A stretch of 47,073 nt of DNA from a bacterium (lineage in GTDB: Bacteria; Bacillota; Clostridia; Christensenellales; Aristaeellaceae), in the NCBI GenBank assembly GCA_004563405.1, contig SFTH01000021.1, positions 1 to 47,073 on the forward strand. Direction: 5' to 3'. Below, in pieces: positions 17,591-26,005 of the stretch. The position numbers and the translations under genes are program-made. The notes under the pieces were generated by a model. It was not told the origin of the DNA. It made no database searches and saw only the letters and a program-made list of their open reading frames with translations. Within the stretch, counting starts at the first letter, position 1; the number at the start of each line of letters is the position of its first letter.

Positions 17591-18370
17591 ATGGCGCTTC
17601 AAGACGTAAAGCTCTTTCTGCTGGACATGGACGGCACCTTCTACCTGGGCGACCGGCTGATCGAGGGCTCCCTGGAGTTTATCGAGCGGGTGCGCGCCAC
17701 CGGGCGGGACTTTCTGTTCCTCACCAACAACTCCTCCCACAACGCCGCCTTCTATGTGGAGAAGCTGCGGCGCATGGGCCTGGAGATTGACCGCAACCGG
17801 GTCATGACCTCCGGCGAGGCCACCTGCGAGAAGCTTCACCAGCTCTACCCGGGCAGGCGCGCCTTCGTGCTGGGCAACGAATTCCTGCTGGAGGAATTCC
17901 GCGAGGCGGGCATTCCCGTGGACATGGAAAACCCCGAAATCGTGGTAATCGGCTTCGACACCACGCTGGACTACGCGAAGCTGCGCGCCGTGTGCGACTT
18001 CGTCCGCGCAGGCCTGCCCTACATCGCCACCCATCCGGACTTCAACTGCCCCACCGAGACGGGCTTCATGCCGGATATTGGCGCAATCATGGCCTTCATC
18101 GAGGCCTCCACGCTCCGCCGGCCGGATCTCATCGTGGGCAAGCCCCACACCGGCATCGTCGAGGCCGCGCTGCGCCGCACGGGGCGGAAGGTCTCCGAGC
18201 TCGCCATGGTGGGCGACCGGCTCTACACGGACATTGAAACCGGCCTGCGCAGCGGCATGCTCTCCATACTGGTGATGTCCGGCGAGACCACCGTGGAGAT
18301 GCTCCGCACCTCCGAAACTGTGCCGGATCTGAAGTTTGACCGGCTCGCGGACATGATTCCGCTGCTGTGA
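17591..18370 (+). CDS. HAD-superfamily phosphatase of the NagD (HAD-IIA) type
   Basis: The product is a 259-residue cytoplasmic phosphatase. The HAD motifs are in order: DMDGTFY with the nucleophile Asp12 and the acid Asp14, LTNNSSH at 44-50, the GKPH lysine at 183-186 and the metal-binding VGDRLYTDI at 207-215. The C2-type cap between motifs II and III fits NagD/pNPPase-like enzymes, which act on nucleotide monophosphates or sugar phosphates. Placement behind xpt hints at a nucleotide role, but the substrate is unproven. ATG 17591 is 6 nt after AAGAGG; an in-frame ATG at 17573 has no binding site. Confidence 0.88.
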   Translation: MALQDVKLFLLDMDGTFYLGDRLIEGSLEFIERVRATGRDFLFLTNNSSHNAAFYVEKLRRMGLEIDRNRVMTSGEATCEKLHQLYPGRRAFVLGNEFLLEEFREAGIPVDMENPEIVVIGFDTTLDYAKLRAVCDFVRAGLPYIATHPDFNCPTETGFMPDIGAIMAFIEASTLRRPDLIVGKPHTGIVEAALRRTGRKVSELAMVGDRLYTDIETGLRSGMLSILVMSGETTVEMLRTSETVPDLKFDRLADMIPLL

Positions 18371-18381
18371 ACGCCTCAAAG

Positions 18382-18434
18382 AACACTGCGCCCGGATGCA
18401 CTCCCCATGGGAGCCATCCGGGCGCAGTGTTTTG
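18382..18434. terminator. Bidirectional terminator between the HAD and YdcF genes
   Basis: A perfect 17-bp stem (18382-18398 with 18415-18431) is followed by TTTTGG rightward and TTCTTTG leftward. It lies between convergent genes and can end both. Confidence 0.88.
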
Positions 18435-18448
18435 GAAAAGCTTTGCCC

Positions 18449-19237
18449 TCAGCCGGAGGCGTACTTCAGGTTCGCCGCGCGCACCGACTCCGGGAACCGG
18501 TCGCGCAGGAAGGCAAAGGCGCGCTCCACCTCCTCTGGCACGTCCACATGGACGATGAAGCCGCGCCCCCGGGGACCGTATCCCTCCGCGTCGTCCCGCA
18601 GCCGGGGTATCTCCCCCATCAACAGCGTTCGGTAGTGCTCCATGCTCCACATGCCCCGGGGCGCATCCCGGAAGGCCAGCCCGTCGCCTCGCACCTCCAC
18701 CTCCGCCGCATAGGCGGCATAGTTGATTGCAGCGATCTCCGGCGCATGCCGCCGCAGCCCCGCCGCCATGCGCAGCTGCATGGTCGCGTCCTGCGTCAGG
18801 ATCATCGTCTCGCACTTCACGCCGTTTTTCCGCAGCAGTTCCAGCAGGAAAGTGATGTTGTTTCCGCAGTTCGTGGAGTCGCACTCCAGAAGATCGGCCT
18901 CCAGGCCATGGCGAAGCTTCAGATACCGGGCGAACAGCCGCGCCTCCGGCATGCCGTCGGTCTCAAGCCCGGGCAGCTCCTGCGCCATGCGATCCCGCAG
19001 GCGCTGGGTGGTGTGCCCCGCGCCGCCCACAATCACATAGCGGCGCGCAACGCCCGCGCGCATCGCCCCGGCCAGCACGTCGCCACCGCAGAGGATGCTG
19101 CCCTCGAACAGCGCCATCACATCCGCCTGCGCCACGCCACAGCGCTGCCACAGCTGATCCCGGTTCAGCGCGGGAACATCCCGCCTGCCGCAGAATCGGC
19201 CCAGCAGGTTGATGGAATCTGCAATTTCCTGAAGCAT
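18449..19237 (-). CDS. YdcF-family protein (DUF218)
   Basis: A 262-residue protein matching E. coli YdcF (266 residues) in layout: an all-helical start, then the DUF218 Rossmann-like part. The DUF218 part has VGGAGHTT at 70-77, LLECDSTNCGNN at 116-127 and ILTQDATMQLRM at 147-158. YdcF binds S-adenosylmethionine in vitro, but its reaction is unknown. No signal peptide is visible, so it is likely cytoplasmic, unlike the membrane-anchored SanA/ElyC relatives. ATG 19237 has GGGGAGGG. The gene lies 63 nt after the DUF4867 gene and is probably cotranscribed with it. Confidence 0.8.
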   Translation of the reverse strand: MLQEIADSINLLGRFCGRRDVPALNRDQLWQRCGVAQADVMALFEGSILCGGDVLAGAMRAGVARRYVIVGGAGHTTQRLRDRMAQELPGLETDGMPEARLFARYLKLRHGLEADLLECDSTNCGNNITFLLELLRKNGVKCETMILTQDATMQLRMAAGLRRHAPEIAAINYAAYAAEVEVRGDGLAFRDAPRGMWSMEHYRTLLMGEIPRLRDDAEGYGPRGRGFIVHVDVPEEVERAFAFLRDRFPESVRAANLKYASG

Positions 19238-19300
19238 GTTCGCCCTCCCCGTTCAAAAGATGTGGCGGCGGAGGCACAGCCGCCTCCGCCGCCCTTTGCA

Positions 19301-19930
19301 TCAGACGTTCACCACGGGGTTCTCGCCCTTGAGGGCGACGACCGCGCCGTTCTTCGCCTCCGGCGACTCCGCATGGGCCAGCAGCCACTTGTTGGTATGG
19401 GTCAGCAGGCGGGACTCTCCGGCGGGATCCGGCTTGAAGGTCAGCTCGGTGTTCGTGCCCCGGGGCAGCACCACCACACAGCGGAACTTGCCGCCGGCGT
19501 TGATGGGCGCATAGTGCAGCGTGGTGGCGTAGACCTCCACCAGCGTGCCCTTGGGCGCGAGGAAGGCCTCCACCTTCGCCGTGTCGTACTCAAACTTCTC
19601 AAAGTCAATGTCGCCCTCCTTACCCAGCAGCAGGATCATGTCCGTGCAGGCCAGGTTGAGCTCGCTGTCCCGGTGATACTCCAGGCAGTTCATCACATGG
19701 TTGTCGCCGTTGCAGTAGCCGATCTGGATGGGCATGCCGCCGTAGAGCTGATCGGTGAATTCCTTCATGATGGGCAGCTGCTCCAGCGCGCCCTCGGCGG
19801 GAACGTAGACCACCGCGCCGTCCGGGCAGGGCAGCTTCTCCATCTCCGCCTGCAGCGCCGCCGTATCAAAGCCCTTGATCACCTTTCCATAGGGTGCAAA
19901 GGACGCATCGAATACCGACTGAATCTTCAT
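19301..19930 (-). CDS. DUF4867-family, cupin-like protein
   Basis: A 209-residue soluble protein that I recognise as DUF4867, found in clostridia near sugar-use genes. Typical parts are the start MKIQSVFDASFAPYGKV, GGMPIQIGYCNGDNHVMN, CLEYHRDSELNLACTDM and VEVYATTLHYAPINAGGKF. They suggest a double-stranded beta-helix fold like ureidoglycolate lyase. His and Glu in CLEYHRDSE could bind metal. The function is not established; a sugar isomerase or lyase role is only a guess from context, the ABC sugar importer next door. ATG 19930 follows GGGAGGAAGAG. Confidence 0.7.
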   Translation of the reverse strand: MKIQSVFDASFAPYGKVIKGFDTAALQAEMEKLPCPDGAVVYVPAEGALEQLPIMKEFTDQLYGGMPIQIGYCNGDNHVMNCLEYHRDSELNLACTDMILLLGKEGDIDFEKFEYDTAKVEAFLAPKGTLVEVYATTLHYAPINAGGKFRCVVVLPRGTNTELTFKPDPAGESRLLTHTNKWLLAHAESPEAKNGAVVALKGENPVVNV

Positions 19931-20363
19931 TTTTCTCTTCCTCCCACGACTTCTCTGTACATTTGAATGCGGCGGCTGCGTTACCGCCAAATTTATTATA
20001 CCTTATTTTGGACCGATTGTATAGGACAAATTCTCCCTCCGCGCCATTCGGCCGCGCCCCTGATTTCCGCGGCGCCGCGCCGTCCTTCATCGCACAGATG
20101 CGGGGCTGCATGTCCGGGGAAATCGCGACGGCCGCCCCGTTCTTTGCGGCGCCACCGGCGATGTGACCGGCCTCCCGCTTTGTGCCCTGGCTCAGGCTCC
20201 GCAACTTCGCAATCGGGCGCGCGCGGCCGTATGCCCCGTCGCCGTTCCCGTGCAGTCCGCAGATGAACTTTCATGCGCACCCGTCCGGATACTCCCGAAC
20301 ATGGGCCGCCGTTCCCGTGCAGGCTCCGGGGGGAACTTCGCTCCCTTCGTCCATCCCGCGCTG
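19931..20363. other. Intergenic stretch without a gene
   Basis: I see no convincing gene. Leftward there is a TATAAT at 19995-20000, probably the -10 of the DUF4867-ydcF unit, with only a weak -35. A 15-bp word occurs at 20241-20255 and 20308-20322 with partly similar flanks, so about 30 bp look imperfectly duplicated 67 bp apart. Confidence 0.5.
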
Positions 20364-20395
20364 CGAAAACCGCCGCGCGTTTGCACGCGCGGCGG
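20361..20395 (-). terminator. Intrinsic terminator of the first sugar ABC operon
   Basis: A perfect 10-bp stem (20370-20379 with 20386-20395) is followed leftward by TTTTCGC. It starts 20 nt after the stop of the binding-protein gene. Confidence 0.8.
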
Positions 20396-20414
20396 AAGGA
20401 TTTGCCAGGTCCGA

Positions 20415-21368
20415 TTACCAGGGCGCCTTGTTGGCCCAGACTTCTTCGTAGTTCTCGATGTCCACGACCTCGTAGCCGGTGTCGATGTAGTGGGTCTCGT
20501 CGCCGAGATCGACCTCTTCGCCGGTGATGAGCTTGTACAGGGTCTCAACGCCCAGCGCGCCCATCGTGGGATAGTTCTGGCCGACGAGCACGTCCACCAT
20601 GCCCAGGCCCACATACTGCATCATCGGATAGCAGGTATCGATGGAGACGATGTGTCCGCCGTTCTCCATGAAGGCCTTCACTTCCGGCAGCGCGTCGGGA
20701 TCCGCGAAGTAGGGCCAGCCGCCGTCGAAGAACCAGCCCGCCAGATCGGGATTGGCGGCGGTGTACTGGGAGACGACTTCAACGGACTTCTGCACGTCGT
20801 CCTCGCCAGTCTGCACGGGCATGACCTCGATGGGGCTGTTCGCCGCTTCCAGGGTCTCCTTGAAGCCGGTGATGCGCATCTCCAGGTTGGGCGCGCCCAG
20901 CACGCCGGTCAGGATGGCGACCTTGCCGCCCTCCGGCAGGTACTCCATCATCAGCTCCGCAGAGAGCTTGCCGATGGCGTAGTTATCGGTGCCGCAGTAG
21001 AAGGCGCGCTTGGATTCCGGAGAGTCAGAGTCGAAGCAGCCCACCACGATGCCCGCGTCCACGGCGCGATCGATGACGTCCTTGAGCGCATCCGCGTCGT
21101 TGCAGCTGATGAGGATGCCGTCCACCTGACGCTCGATCAGGGATTCAACTACGTTCACCTGCTGCGCGGCGTCGGACGTGGTCGGGCCTTCCCAGTAGAT
21201 CTTCGCGCCCAGTTCCTCTCCCTTGGCCTCGGCGGTCGCCTTCGCATCCAGGAAGATCGCGTTGTCGAGAGACTTCGGGACGACTGCAATCTCAATTTCC
21301 TCCGCCAGAGCAGAGCTCAGGCTCAGAAGCATCAACGCAGCCAACAGAATCGCCAACAGTTTTTTCAT
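20415..21368 (-). CDS. Sugar-binding protein of ABC importer 1 (RbsB type)
   Basis: The product is an extracytoplasmic binding protein of 317 residues of the ribose/galactose (periplasmic-binding-protein I-like) class. The signal peptide (MKKLLAILLAALMLLS, cut near SALA-EE at 23) has no lipobox cysteine. Two Rossmann lobes follow; SCNDADALKDVIDRAVDAG, FDSDSP and GTDNYAIG are typical. It delivers a sugar to the permease encoded just upstream. The substrate cannot be read from sequence. ATG 21368 follows AAAAAGGAGGG. It is the last gene of the ATPase-permease-binding protein operon, 50 nt after the permease gene. Confidence 0.88.
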   Translation of the reverse strand: MKKLLAILLAALMLLSLSSALAEEIEIAVVPKSLDNAIFLDAKATAEAKGEELGAKIYWEGPTTSDAAQQVNVVESLIERQVDGILISCNDADALKDVIDRAVDAGIVVGCFDSDSPESKRAFYCGTDNYAIGKLSAELMMEYLPEGGKVAILTGVLGAPNLEMRITGFKETLEAANSPIEVMPVQTGEDDVQKSVEVVSQYTAANPDLAGWFFDGGWPYFADPDALPEVKAFMENGGHIVSIDTCYPMMQYVGLGMVDVLVGQNYPTMGALGVETLYKLITGEEVDLGDETHYIDTGYEVVDIENYEEVWANKAPW

Positions 21369-21418
21369 GGGGTTCCCTCCTTTTTATTTTTATGTCCCAG
21401 CGGACACAAAATACACCT

Positions 21419-22402
21419 TTACTTCTTGCGCTCGTTCTGCAGCTTGTCGAAGGACACGGCCACGATGATGACCACGCCCAGCACCGCCTGCTGCCAGTAG
21501 GCGGAGACGTTCAGAAGCACCAGGCCGTTGCGCAGCACGCCCATGATGGCCGCACCGAGCACCGGGCCCATGACCGTGCCGATGCCGCCGTTGACGCTCG
21601 CGCCGCCGATGATGACCGCCGCGATGGCGTCCATCTCATAGCCCTGGCCGGCCGTGGACTGACCCACGCCCAGGCGCGCCGCCGTGGCGATGCCCGCGAT
21701 GGAGGCCATCAGGCCGCACAGCGCGTACACCAGCCGCTTCACCCGATCCACGCGCACGCCGGAGATGCGGGTGGCCTCCTCGTTGCCGCCGATGGCGTAG
21801 ACCCGGCGGCCCGTGATGGTCTTTCTCAGGAAGAAGGAGAAGATCAGCGCCAGAATCACCATCAGGATGATCGGCGTGGGAATCTGCACCTTTCCAACGC
21901 CCACCGTGCCCAGGCCGATGAACTTGAAGCTGTCCGGCAGGGAGCCGATGGGATAGCCGCCCGTGATGCCGTAGGAGAGGCCGCGGGCAATGGACATCGT
22001 GCCCAGGGTGGCGATGAAGGGAGGCAGCTTCAGTAGGGTGATCAGGCAGCCGTTGAGATAGCCGAAGGCCGCGCCCGAAAGCATGCCCAGCACCACGCCC
22101 AGGAACACGCCCAGGCCCCACTTCGTGATCGCCAGACAGGCGATGATGCCCGAGAAGGCGAACACCGAGCCGACGGACAGGTCGATGCCGCCGGTGATGA
22201 TGACCAGCAGCATGCCGATGGCCATGATGGCGTAGAAGGAGAACTGGCGCACCACAGAGGTGATGTTGGTCATGGAAAGGAACTTGTTGCCCACCGCCAG
22301 AGAGAGGAGCACGCACATGCCCACCAGAATCAGCACGATATTAAAGATGCTCGACTGGCGCACGCGCCGCAGGCAGGCGCCGAAGCTACGTTCAGTTTTC
22401 AT
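21419..22402 (-). CDS. Permease of sugar ABC importer 1 (RbsC type)
   Basis: The product is a 327-residue membrane protein of the branched-chain/ribose permease class with about ten hydrophobic segments. Family marks are GGIDLSVGSVFAFSG near the N-terminal third, AIGGNEEATRISGVRV in the cytoplasmic loop that contacts the ATPase, and GASVNGGIGTVMGPVLGA near the end. It forms the homodimeric channel. The start at 22402 overlaps the end of the ATPase gene by 11 nt, showing translational coupling. Confidence 0.9.
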   Translation of the reverse strand: MKTERSFGACLRRVRQSSIFNIVLILVGMCVLLSLAVGNKFLSMTNITSVVRQFSFYAIMAIGMLLVIITGGIDLSVGSVFAFSGIIACLAITKWGLGVFLGVVLGMLSGAAFGYLNGCLITLLKLPPFIATLGTMSIARGLSYGITGGYPIGSLPDSFKFIGLGTVGVGKVQIPTPIILMVILALIFSFFLRKTITGRRVYAIGGNEEATRISGVRVDRVKRLVYALCGLMASIAGIATAARLGVGQSTAGQGYEMDAIAAVIIGGASVNGGIGTVMGPVLGAAIMGVLRNGLVLLNVSAYWQQAVLGVVIIVAVSFDKLQNERKK

Positions 22403-23906
22403 GTTTTTCCTTGCCCTCCTCAGAAGTCAGTATGGTCTCCATGATCTTTTCCTGCGTGGCCTCGCCCCGGGCAAACTCCCCGCAGACGCGGCCCTCATGC
22501 ATGACGATGACCCGGTCGGACATGCCCAGCACCTCGGGCAGCTCCGAGGAAATCATCACCACCGCCACGCCCTGGCGGGTGAGCTCGCCCATCAGGGTAT
22601 GTATTTCCTTCTTTGCGCCCACGTCGATGCCTCGGGTGGGCTCGTCCAGAATCAGTACCTTCGGCCCCGTGGCCAGCCACTTGGCGATGACCACCTTCTG
22701 CTGGTTTCCGCCGGAGAGGTTGACCACCTTCTGCTCCACGTCCGGCGTGCGGATGTTCAGCCGGTCCACATACTCCCGGGTGATCTCGTTCTCCCGGCGG
22801 CGGTTGACCATGCCGTGCACCAGCGTGCGCTTCATGCTGGCCATGGTGGTGTTCTCCCGGACGGCCATACCCAGGATCAGCCCCTGGAGCTTGCGGTCCT
22901 CGGGCACGAAGCCCATGCCCGCATGGATGGAGTCGATGGGCGCGTGGCGCGCCGGCAGCTTCCGCCCGGAGATTTCGATCTCCCCGGATTCCGCGCGATC
23001 CACGCCGAACACCGCGCGCATCGTCTCTGAGCGCCCCGCGCCCACCAGGCCCGCGAAGCCCAGAATTTCGCCGCTGCGCACCTGGAAGGACACGTTCTGA
23101 ACCGCCTTGCCCGCGTTCAGGTTCTGAACCGAGAGCACCACGTCGCCGATGGGCACCTCCTGCTTGGGGAAGATGTCCTTCAACTCGCGCCCCACCATCA
23201 TCTGAATCAGCATGTCGTTGGTACATTCGCGCGTCGGGACGGTGCCCACATACGCGCCGTCCCGCAGCACGCTGATGCAGTCGCTGATTTCAAAGATTTC
23301 GTTGAGCTTGTGGGAGATGAACACGATGGAAACGCCGGAATCCCGCAGCTTGCGGATCAGCCCCATCAGGATCTCCGTCTCCCGGTCCGTCAGGGAGGAG
23401 GTCGGCTCGTCCATGATGATGAGCTTCGCGTTCACGGAGAGCGCCTTGGCCACCTCCACCATCTGCCGCTGGGCGATGGAGAGCCGGCTGCACTTCTCGC
23501 GCACATCCACGTCCAGGCCCACCTCGCGCACGAAGCGCTGCGCCTCCTCGACGGTGCGCTTGTGGTCGAGCATAAAGCCCATCCGGCTGCGCTCCCGGCC
23601 GATGAAGATGTTCTCCGCCACGGAGAGGTTCGGCAGCTGGTTGAGCTCCTGATAGATGATGGAAATTCCCAGCTCCGTCGCCCGGGCGGTGGAACCGATT
23701 TCCACCTCCTCGTCCATCCAGAAGATGCGTCCCCCGTCCTTCTTGTAGACGCCGCTGAGGATCTTCATCAGCGTGGACTTGCCCGCGCCGTTTTCACCGA
23801 TGAGCGCATGCACCTCCCCCGGGCGGATCGCCAGGGAGACGTCCTTGAGCGCGCGCACGCCGGGGAAGCTCTTTTCTATGTTCTCCATTCGCAGAAGATA
23901 TTCCAT
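22392..23906 (-). CDS. ATPase of sugar ABC importer 1 (RbsA type, two domains)
   Basis: A protein of about 504 residues with two fused nucleotide-binding domains, as in RbsA/MglA. The first has Walker A GENGAGKST near 37-45, the signature-like LSIAQRQMVEVAKALS and the Walker B IIMDEPTSSLT. The second has the usual degenerate Walker A region (GLVGAGRSE), LSGGNQQKVVIAKWLA near 398 and LILDEPTRGIDVGAKKE near 418. It powers sugar uptake at the membrane. GTG 23909 and ATG 23906 are adjacent; ATG is preferred. First gene of its operon. Confidence 0.92.
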   Translation of the reverse strand: MEYLLRMENIEKSFPGVRALKDVSLAIRPGEVHALIGENGAGKSTLMKILSGVYKKDGGRIFWMDEEVEIGSTARATELGISIIYQELNQLPNLSVAENIFIGRERSRMGFMLDHKRTVEEAQRFVREVGLDVDVREKCSRLSIAQRQMVEVAKALSVNAKLIIMDEPTSSLTDRETEILMGLIRKLRDSGVSIVFISHKLNEIFEISDCISVLRDGAYVGTVPTRECTNDMLIQMMVGRELKDIFPKQEVPIGDVVLSVQNLNAGKAVQNVSFQVRSGEILGFAGLVGAGRSETMRAVFGVDRAESGEIEISGRKLPARHAPIDSIHAGMGFVPEDRKLQGLILGMAVRENTTMASMKRTLVHGMVNRRRENEITREYVDRLNIRTPDVEQKVVNLSGGNQQKVVIAKWLATGPKVLILDEPTRGIDVGAKKEIHTLMGELTRQGVAVVMISSELPEVLGMSDRVIVMHEGRVCGEFARGEATQEKIMETILTSEEGKEKHEN

Positions 23907-23939
23907 CACTTCTCATCCCCTTCGCACATTTTGTAAACA

Positions 23940-23986
23940 AACGTGCCTTTATTTAACATTCTGCACGAAATAGGCACAATTGTCAA
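23940..23986 (-). promoter_or_regulatory. Promoter and possible operator of ABC operon 1
   Basis: Leftward TTGACA (23981-23986), a 17-nt spacer and CAGAAT (23958-23963). An imperfect dyad flanks the -10: GTGCCTTTATTT at 23943-23954 and AAATAGGCAC at about 23968-23977. This would suit a repressor site. The regulator is not known; the ROK protein at 29753 is one candidate. Confidence 0.65.
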
Positions 23987-24082
23987 GCGTTGATCCAAAA
24001 CAATCGCAAGATGATCGTCTGATTATGTTAAGTTTATCCCAATTCAGTCTGCACACAGCGCAAAAACTCAACCAGAATTTCA

Positions 24083-24112
24083 TTTACATGTTTCTCCGGA
24101 ATCTGCTATAAT
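24083..24112 (+). promoter_or_regulatory. Promoter of the MATE exporter gene
   Basis: TTTACA (24083-24088), an 18-nt spacer and TATAAT (24107-24112) with the extended TGC. The start is expected near 24119, exactly where the leader hairpin begins. Confidence 0.75.
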
Positions 24113-24118
24113 AAGGGC

Positions 24119-24174
24119 ACAGCGCGTGGCATCAGATGCGTAAATCCAACTGATGCCACGCGCTGTATTCTTTT
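24119..24174 (+). promoter_or_regulatory. Strong hairpin at the 5' end of the MATE transcript
   Basis: A perfect 17-bp stem (24119-24135 with 24150-24166, 14-nt loop) begins at the expected transcription start and is followed by ATTCTTTT, then the ribosome-binding site GGGGAGG. It may be an attenuator (early terminator) or a stabilising 5' cap-like hairpin. It does not match a riboswitch class I know. Confidence 0.6.
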
Positions 24175-24192
24175 GGGGAGGTCAAAATATTC

Positions 24193-25617
24193 ATGGAAAA
24201 GGAAACGAACCGATATCTCGAATCGCAACCGGTGGGCGTGCTGATGCGCCGCTATGCCGTGCCCTGCGTCATATCGCTCCTCGTCGCCGCGCTGTACAAC
24301 ATCGTCGATCAGCTCTTCATCGCCAACGCCGACTACCTGGGCTCCTACGGAAACGCGGCCAACACGGTGGTCTTTCCGCTGACGGTGGTGGCGCTCGCGC
24401 TCGCAGTGATGATCGGCGACGGCTGCTGCGCCTTCGTGAGCATCGCGCTGGGCTCCCGGAACCGGGAGGACGCCCACCGCAGCGTGGGCAATTCCATCGC
24501 GCTGTGCGTGCTGGCGAGCCTGATTCTCACCGCAATCTATCTGATCTTTTCCGACGGCATTCTGGCCATGTTCGGCGGCCGCGTGAACGAGGAGACCTTC
24601 GCCTGTGCGAAGGAATACTTCTTCTGGATCGCCCTGGGCGTTCCCTTCTATATGTTCGGCCAGGCCATGAATCCGGTCATCCGCTCCGACGGCAGCCCGA
24701 AGTTCGCCATGATTTCCACCCTGGCGGGCGCCGCGGTCAACATCGTGCTGGATCCCCTGTTCATCTTCGGCTTCCGCTGGGGCATGATGGGCGCAGCGGT
24801 GGCCACGGTGCTGGGCCAGATCCTCACTGCCATCCTTGCAATCTGGTATCTGCGCCGCATGAAGGCGGTTCAGCTGGAGCGCTCCAGCTTCCATCCCTGT
24901 CTGCGGGTTCTGCGCCGGACGCTGGCGCTGGGCGTGTGCAGCTTCCTCGCACAGATCTCCCTGGTGGCGGCCATGGCGGCCATCAACAACATGCTGCGCC
25001 GCTACGGCGCGATGGATGGGATCTTCAGCCAGCCCCAGTACGCTCAGATCCCCATGGCGGTGGTGGGCATTGTGATGAAATTCTTCCAGATCGTCATCTC
25101 CATCTCCATCGGCATGGCCGCGGGCTGCATCCCCATCGTGGGCTACAACGTGGGTGCAAAGCGCTCAGACCGCGTCCTGGCGCTGTTCAAGCGTCTGCTG
25201 CTGTGCGAGGCGCTGCTGGGCGCCGTCGCCCTGATCGTCGTGGAGGTCTTCCCCCGCGCGCTCATCGCCCTGTTCGGTGCGGCGAACGAGAGCCCCTACT
25301 ACGCGGAATTCGCCGTCCGCTCCTTCCGCATCTATCTGTCGATGATGATTCTGGCCTGCGTGAACAAGGCGACCTTCATCTTCCTGCAGTCCCTGGGCAA
25401 GGCGCTGGAATCCACGCTGCTCTCCATGGTGCGTGAAGTGGTGTTCGGCGTGGGCTTCGCGCTGCTGCTGCCCCGCTTCTTCGCTCTGGACGGCGTGCTG
25501 TACTCCATGCCGGTTTCCGACATACTCACCTTCGTCCTCTCCGCCGTTCTCATCGTCAAAACGTCCCGGAAGCTGAAGGCGGACTTTGCGCAGACCGCCC
25601 CGCCGCACATCGCGTAG
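24193..25617 (+). CDS. MATE-family efflux transporter
   Basis: The product is a 474-residue inner-membrane protein with about twelve hydrophobic segments in two six-helix halves. It belongs to the MepA/DinF-like branch of MATE proteins, which export cationic drugs or metabolites using a sodium or proton gradient. It starts near PVGVLMRRYAVPCVIS, with YNIVDQLFIANADYLGSYGNAAN in the first helices. The internal repeat IPIVGYNVGAKRSD at the start of the second half is typical. ATG 24193 follows GGGGAGG. It stands alone between two ABC sugar operons and has its own promoter and hairpin leader. The substrate is unknown. Confidence 0.9.
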   Translation: MEKETNRYLESQPVGVLMRRYAVPCVISLLVAALYNIVDQLFIANADYLGSYGNAANTVVFPLTVVALALAVMIGDGCCAFVSIALGSRNREDAHRSVGNSIALCVLASLILTAIYLIFSDGILAMFGGRVNEETFACAKEYFFWIALGVPFYMFGQAMNPVIRSDGSPKFAMISTLAGAAVNIVLDPLFIFGFRWGMMGAAVATVLGQILTAILAIWYLRRMKAVQLERSSFHPCLRVLRRTLALGVCSFLAQISLVAAMAAINNMLRRYGAMDGIFSQPQYAQIPMAVVGIVMKFFQIVISISIGMAAGCIPIVGYNVGAKRSDRVLALFKRLLLCEALLGAVALIVVEVFPRALIALFGAANESPYYAEFAVRSFRIYLSMMILACVNKATFIFLQSLGKALESTLLSMVREVVFGVGFALLLPRFFALDGVLYSMPVSDILTFVLSAVLIVKTSRKLKADFAQTAPPHIA

Positions 25618-25676
25618 AGACAAATCCCCGCTGCGCTGCGGATGCGCAGGTCAAAACGCCCGGGGCGAAGCGGTTC

Positions 25677-25817
25677 GCCGCCCGCATGATTGCGAAAACC
25701 CGCCGCGCAGCGCCAAAGCATCCGGCGCGGAATGGGTCGCCGCCCGCATGATTGCAAAAACCCGCCGCGCAGCGCCAAAGCATCCGGCGCGGAATGGGTC
25801 GCCGCCCGCATGATTGC
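25677..25817. repeat. Tandem repeat, 62-bp unit, about 2.3 copies
   Basis: Near-identical units begin at 25677, 25739 and 25801; the third stops after about 17 bp. The copies differ at one or two bases. The gap 25618-26005 holds no convincing gene. It also contains a hairpin with 10-bp arms (25896-25905 with 25921-25930) and the terminator at 25950-25991. Confidence 0.85.
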
Positions 25818-25949
25818 GATCGCCGCCCCGGTGCTTCCGCAGTCAAAGTGCCCCGGCATGCGGTCAGCACAACCGAAGCGTGCGCAGCCGCCCACAACAA
25901 ATCCGAACCGCCCTGCGGCCCGGATTTGTTCAGACCACCGACAAAGCAA

Positions 25950-25991
25950 AACCTGAAAAATGAATGGGCTGCCGGAATTCCGGCAGCCCAT
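25950..25991 (-). terminator. Intrinsic terminator of ABC operon 2
   Basis: A perfect 28-bp palindrome (25964-25991) is followed leftward by TCATTTTTCAGG. It starts 15 nt after the stop of the second binding-protein gene. Confidence 0.88.
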
Positions 25992-26005
25992 CGTGCGTGT
26001 GCGGA

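Noticed and set aside
25677..25817. Possible CRISPR array
   Set aside because: The 62-bp units abut without spacers, there are only about two copies, and no cas genes are present.
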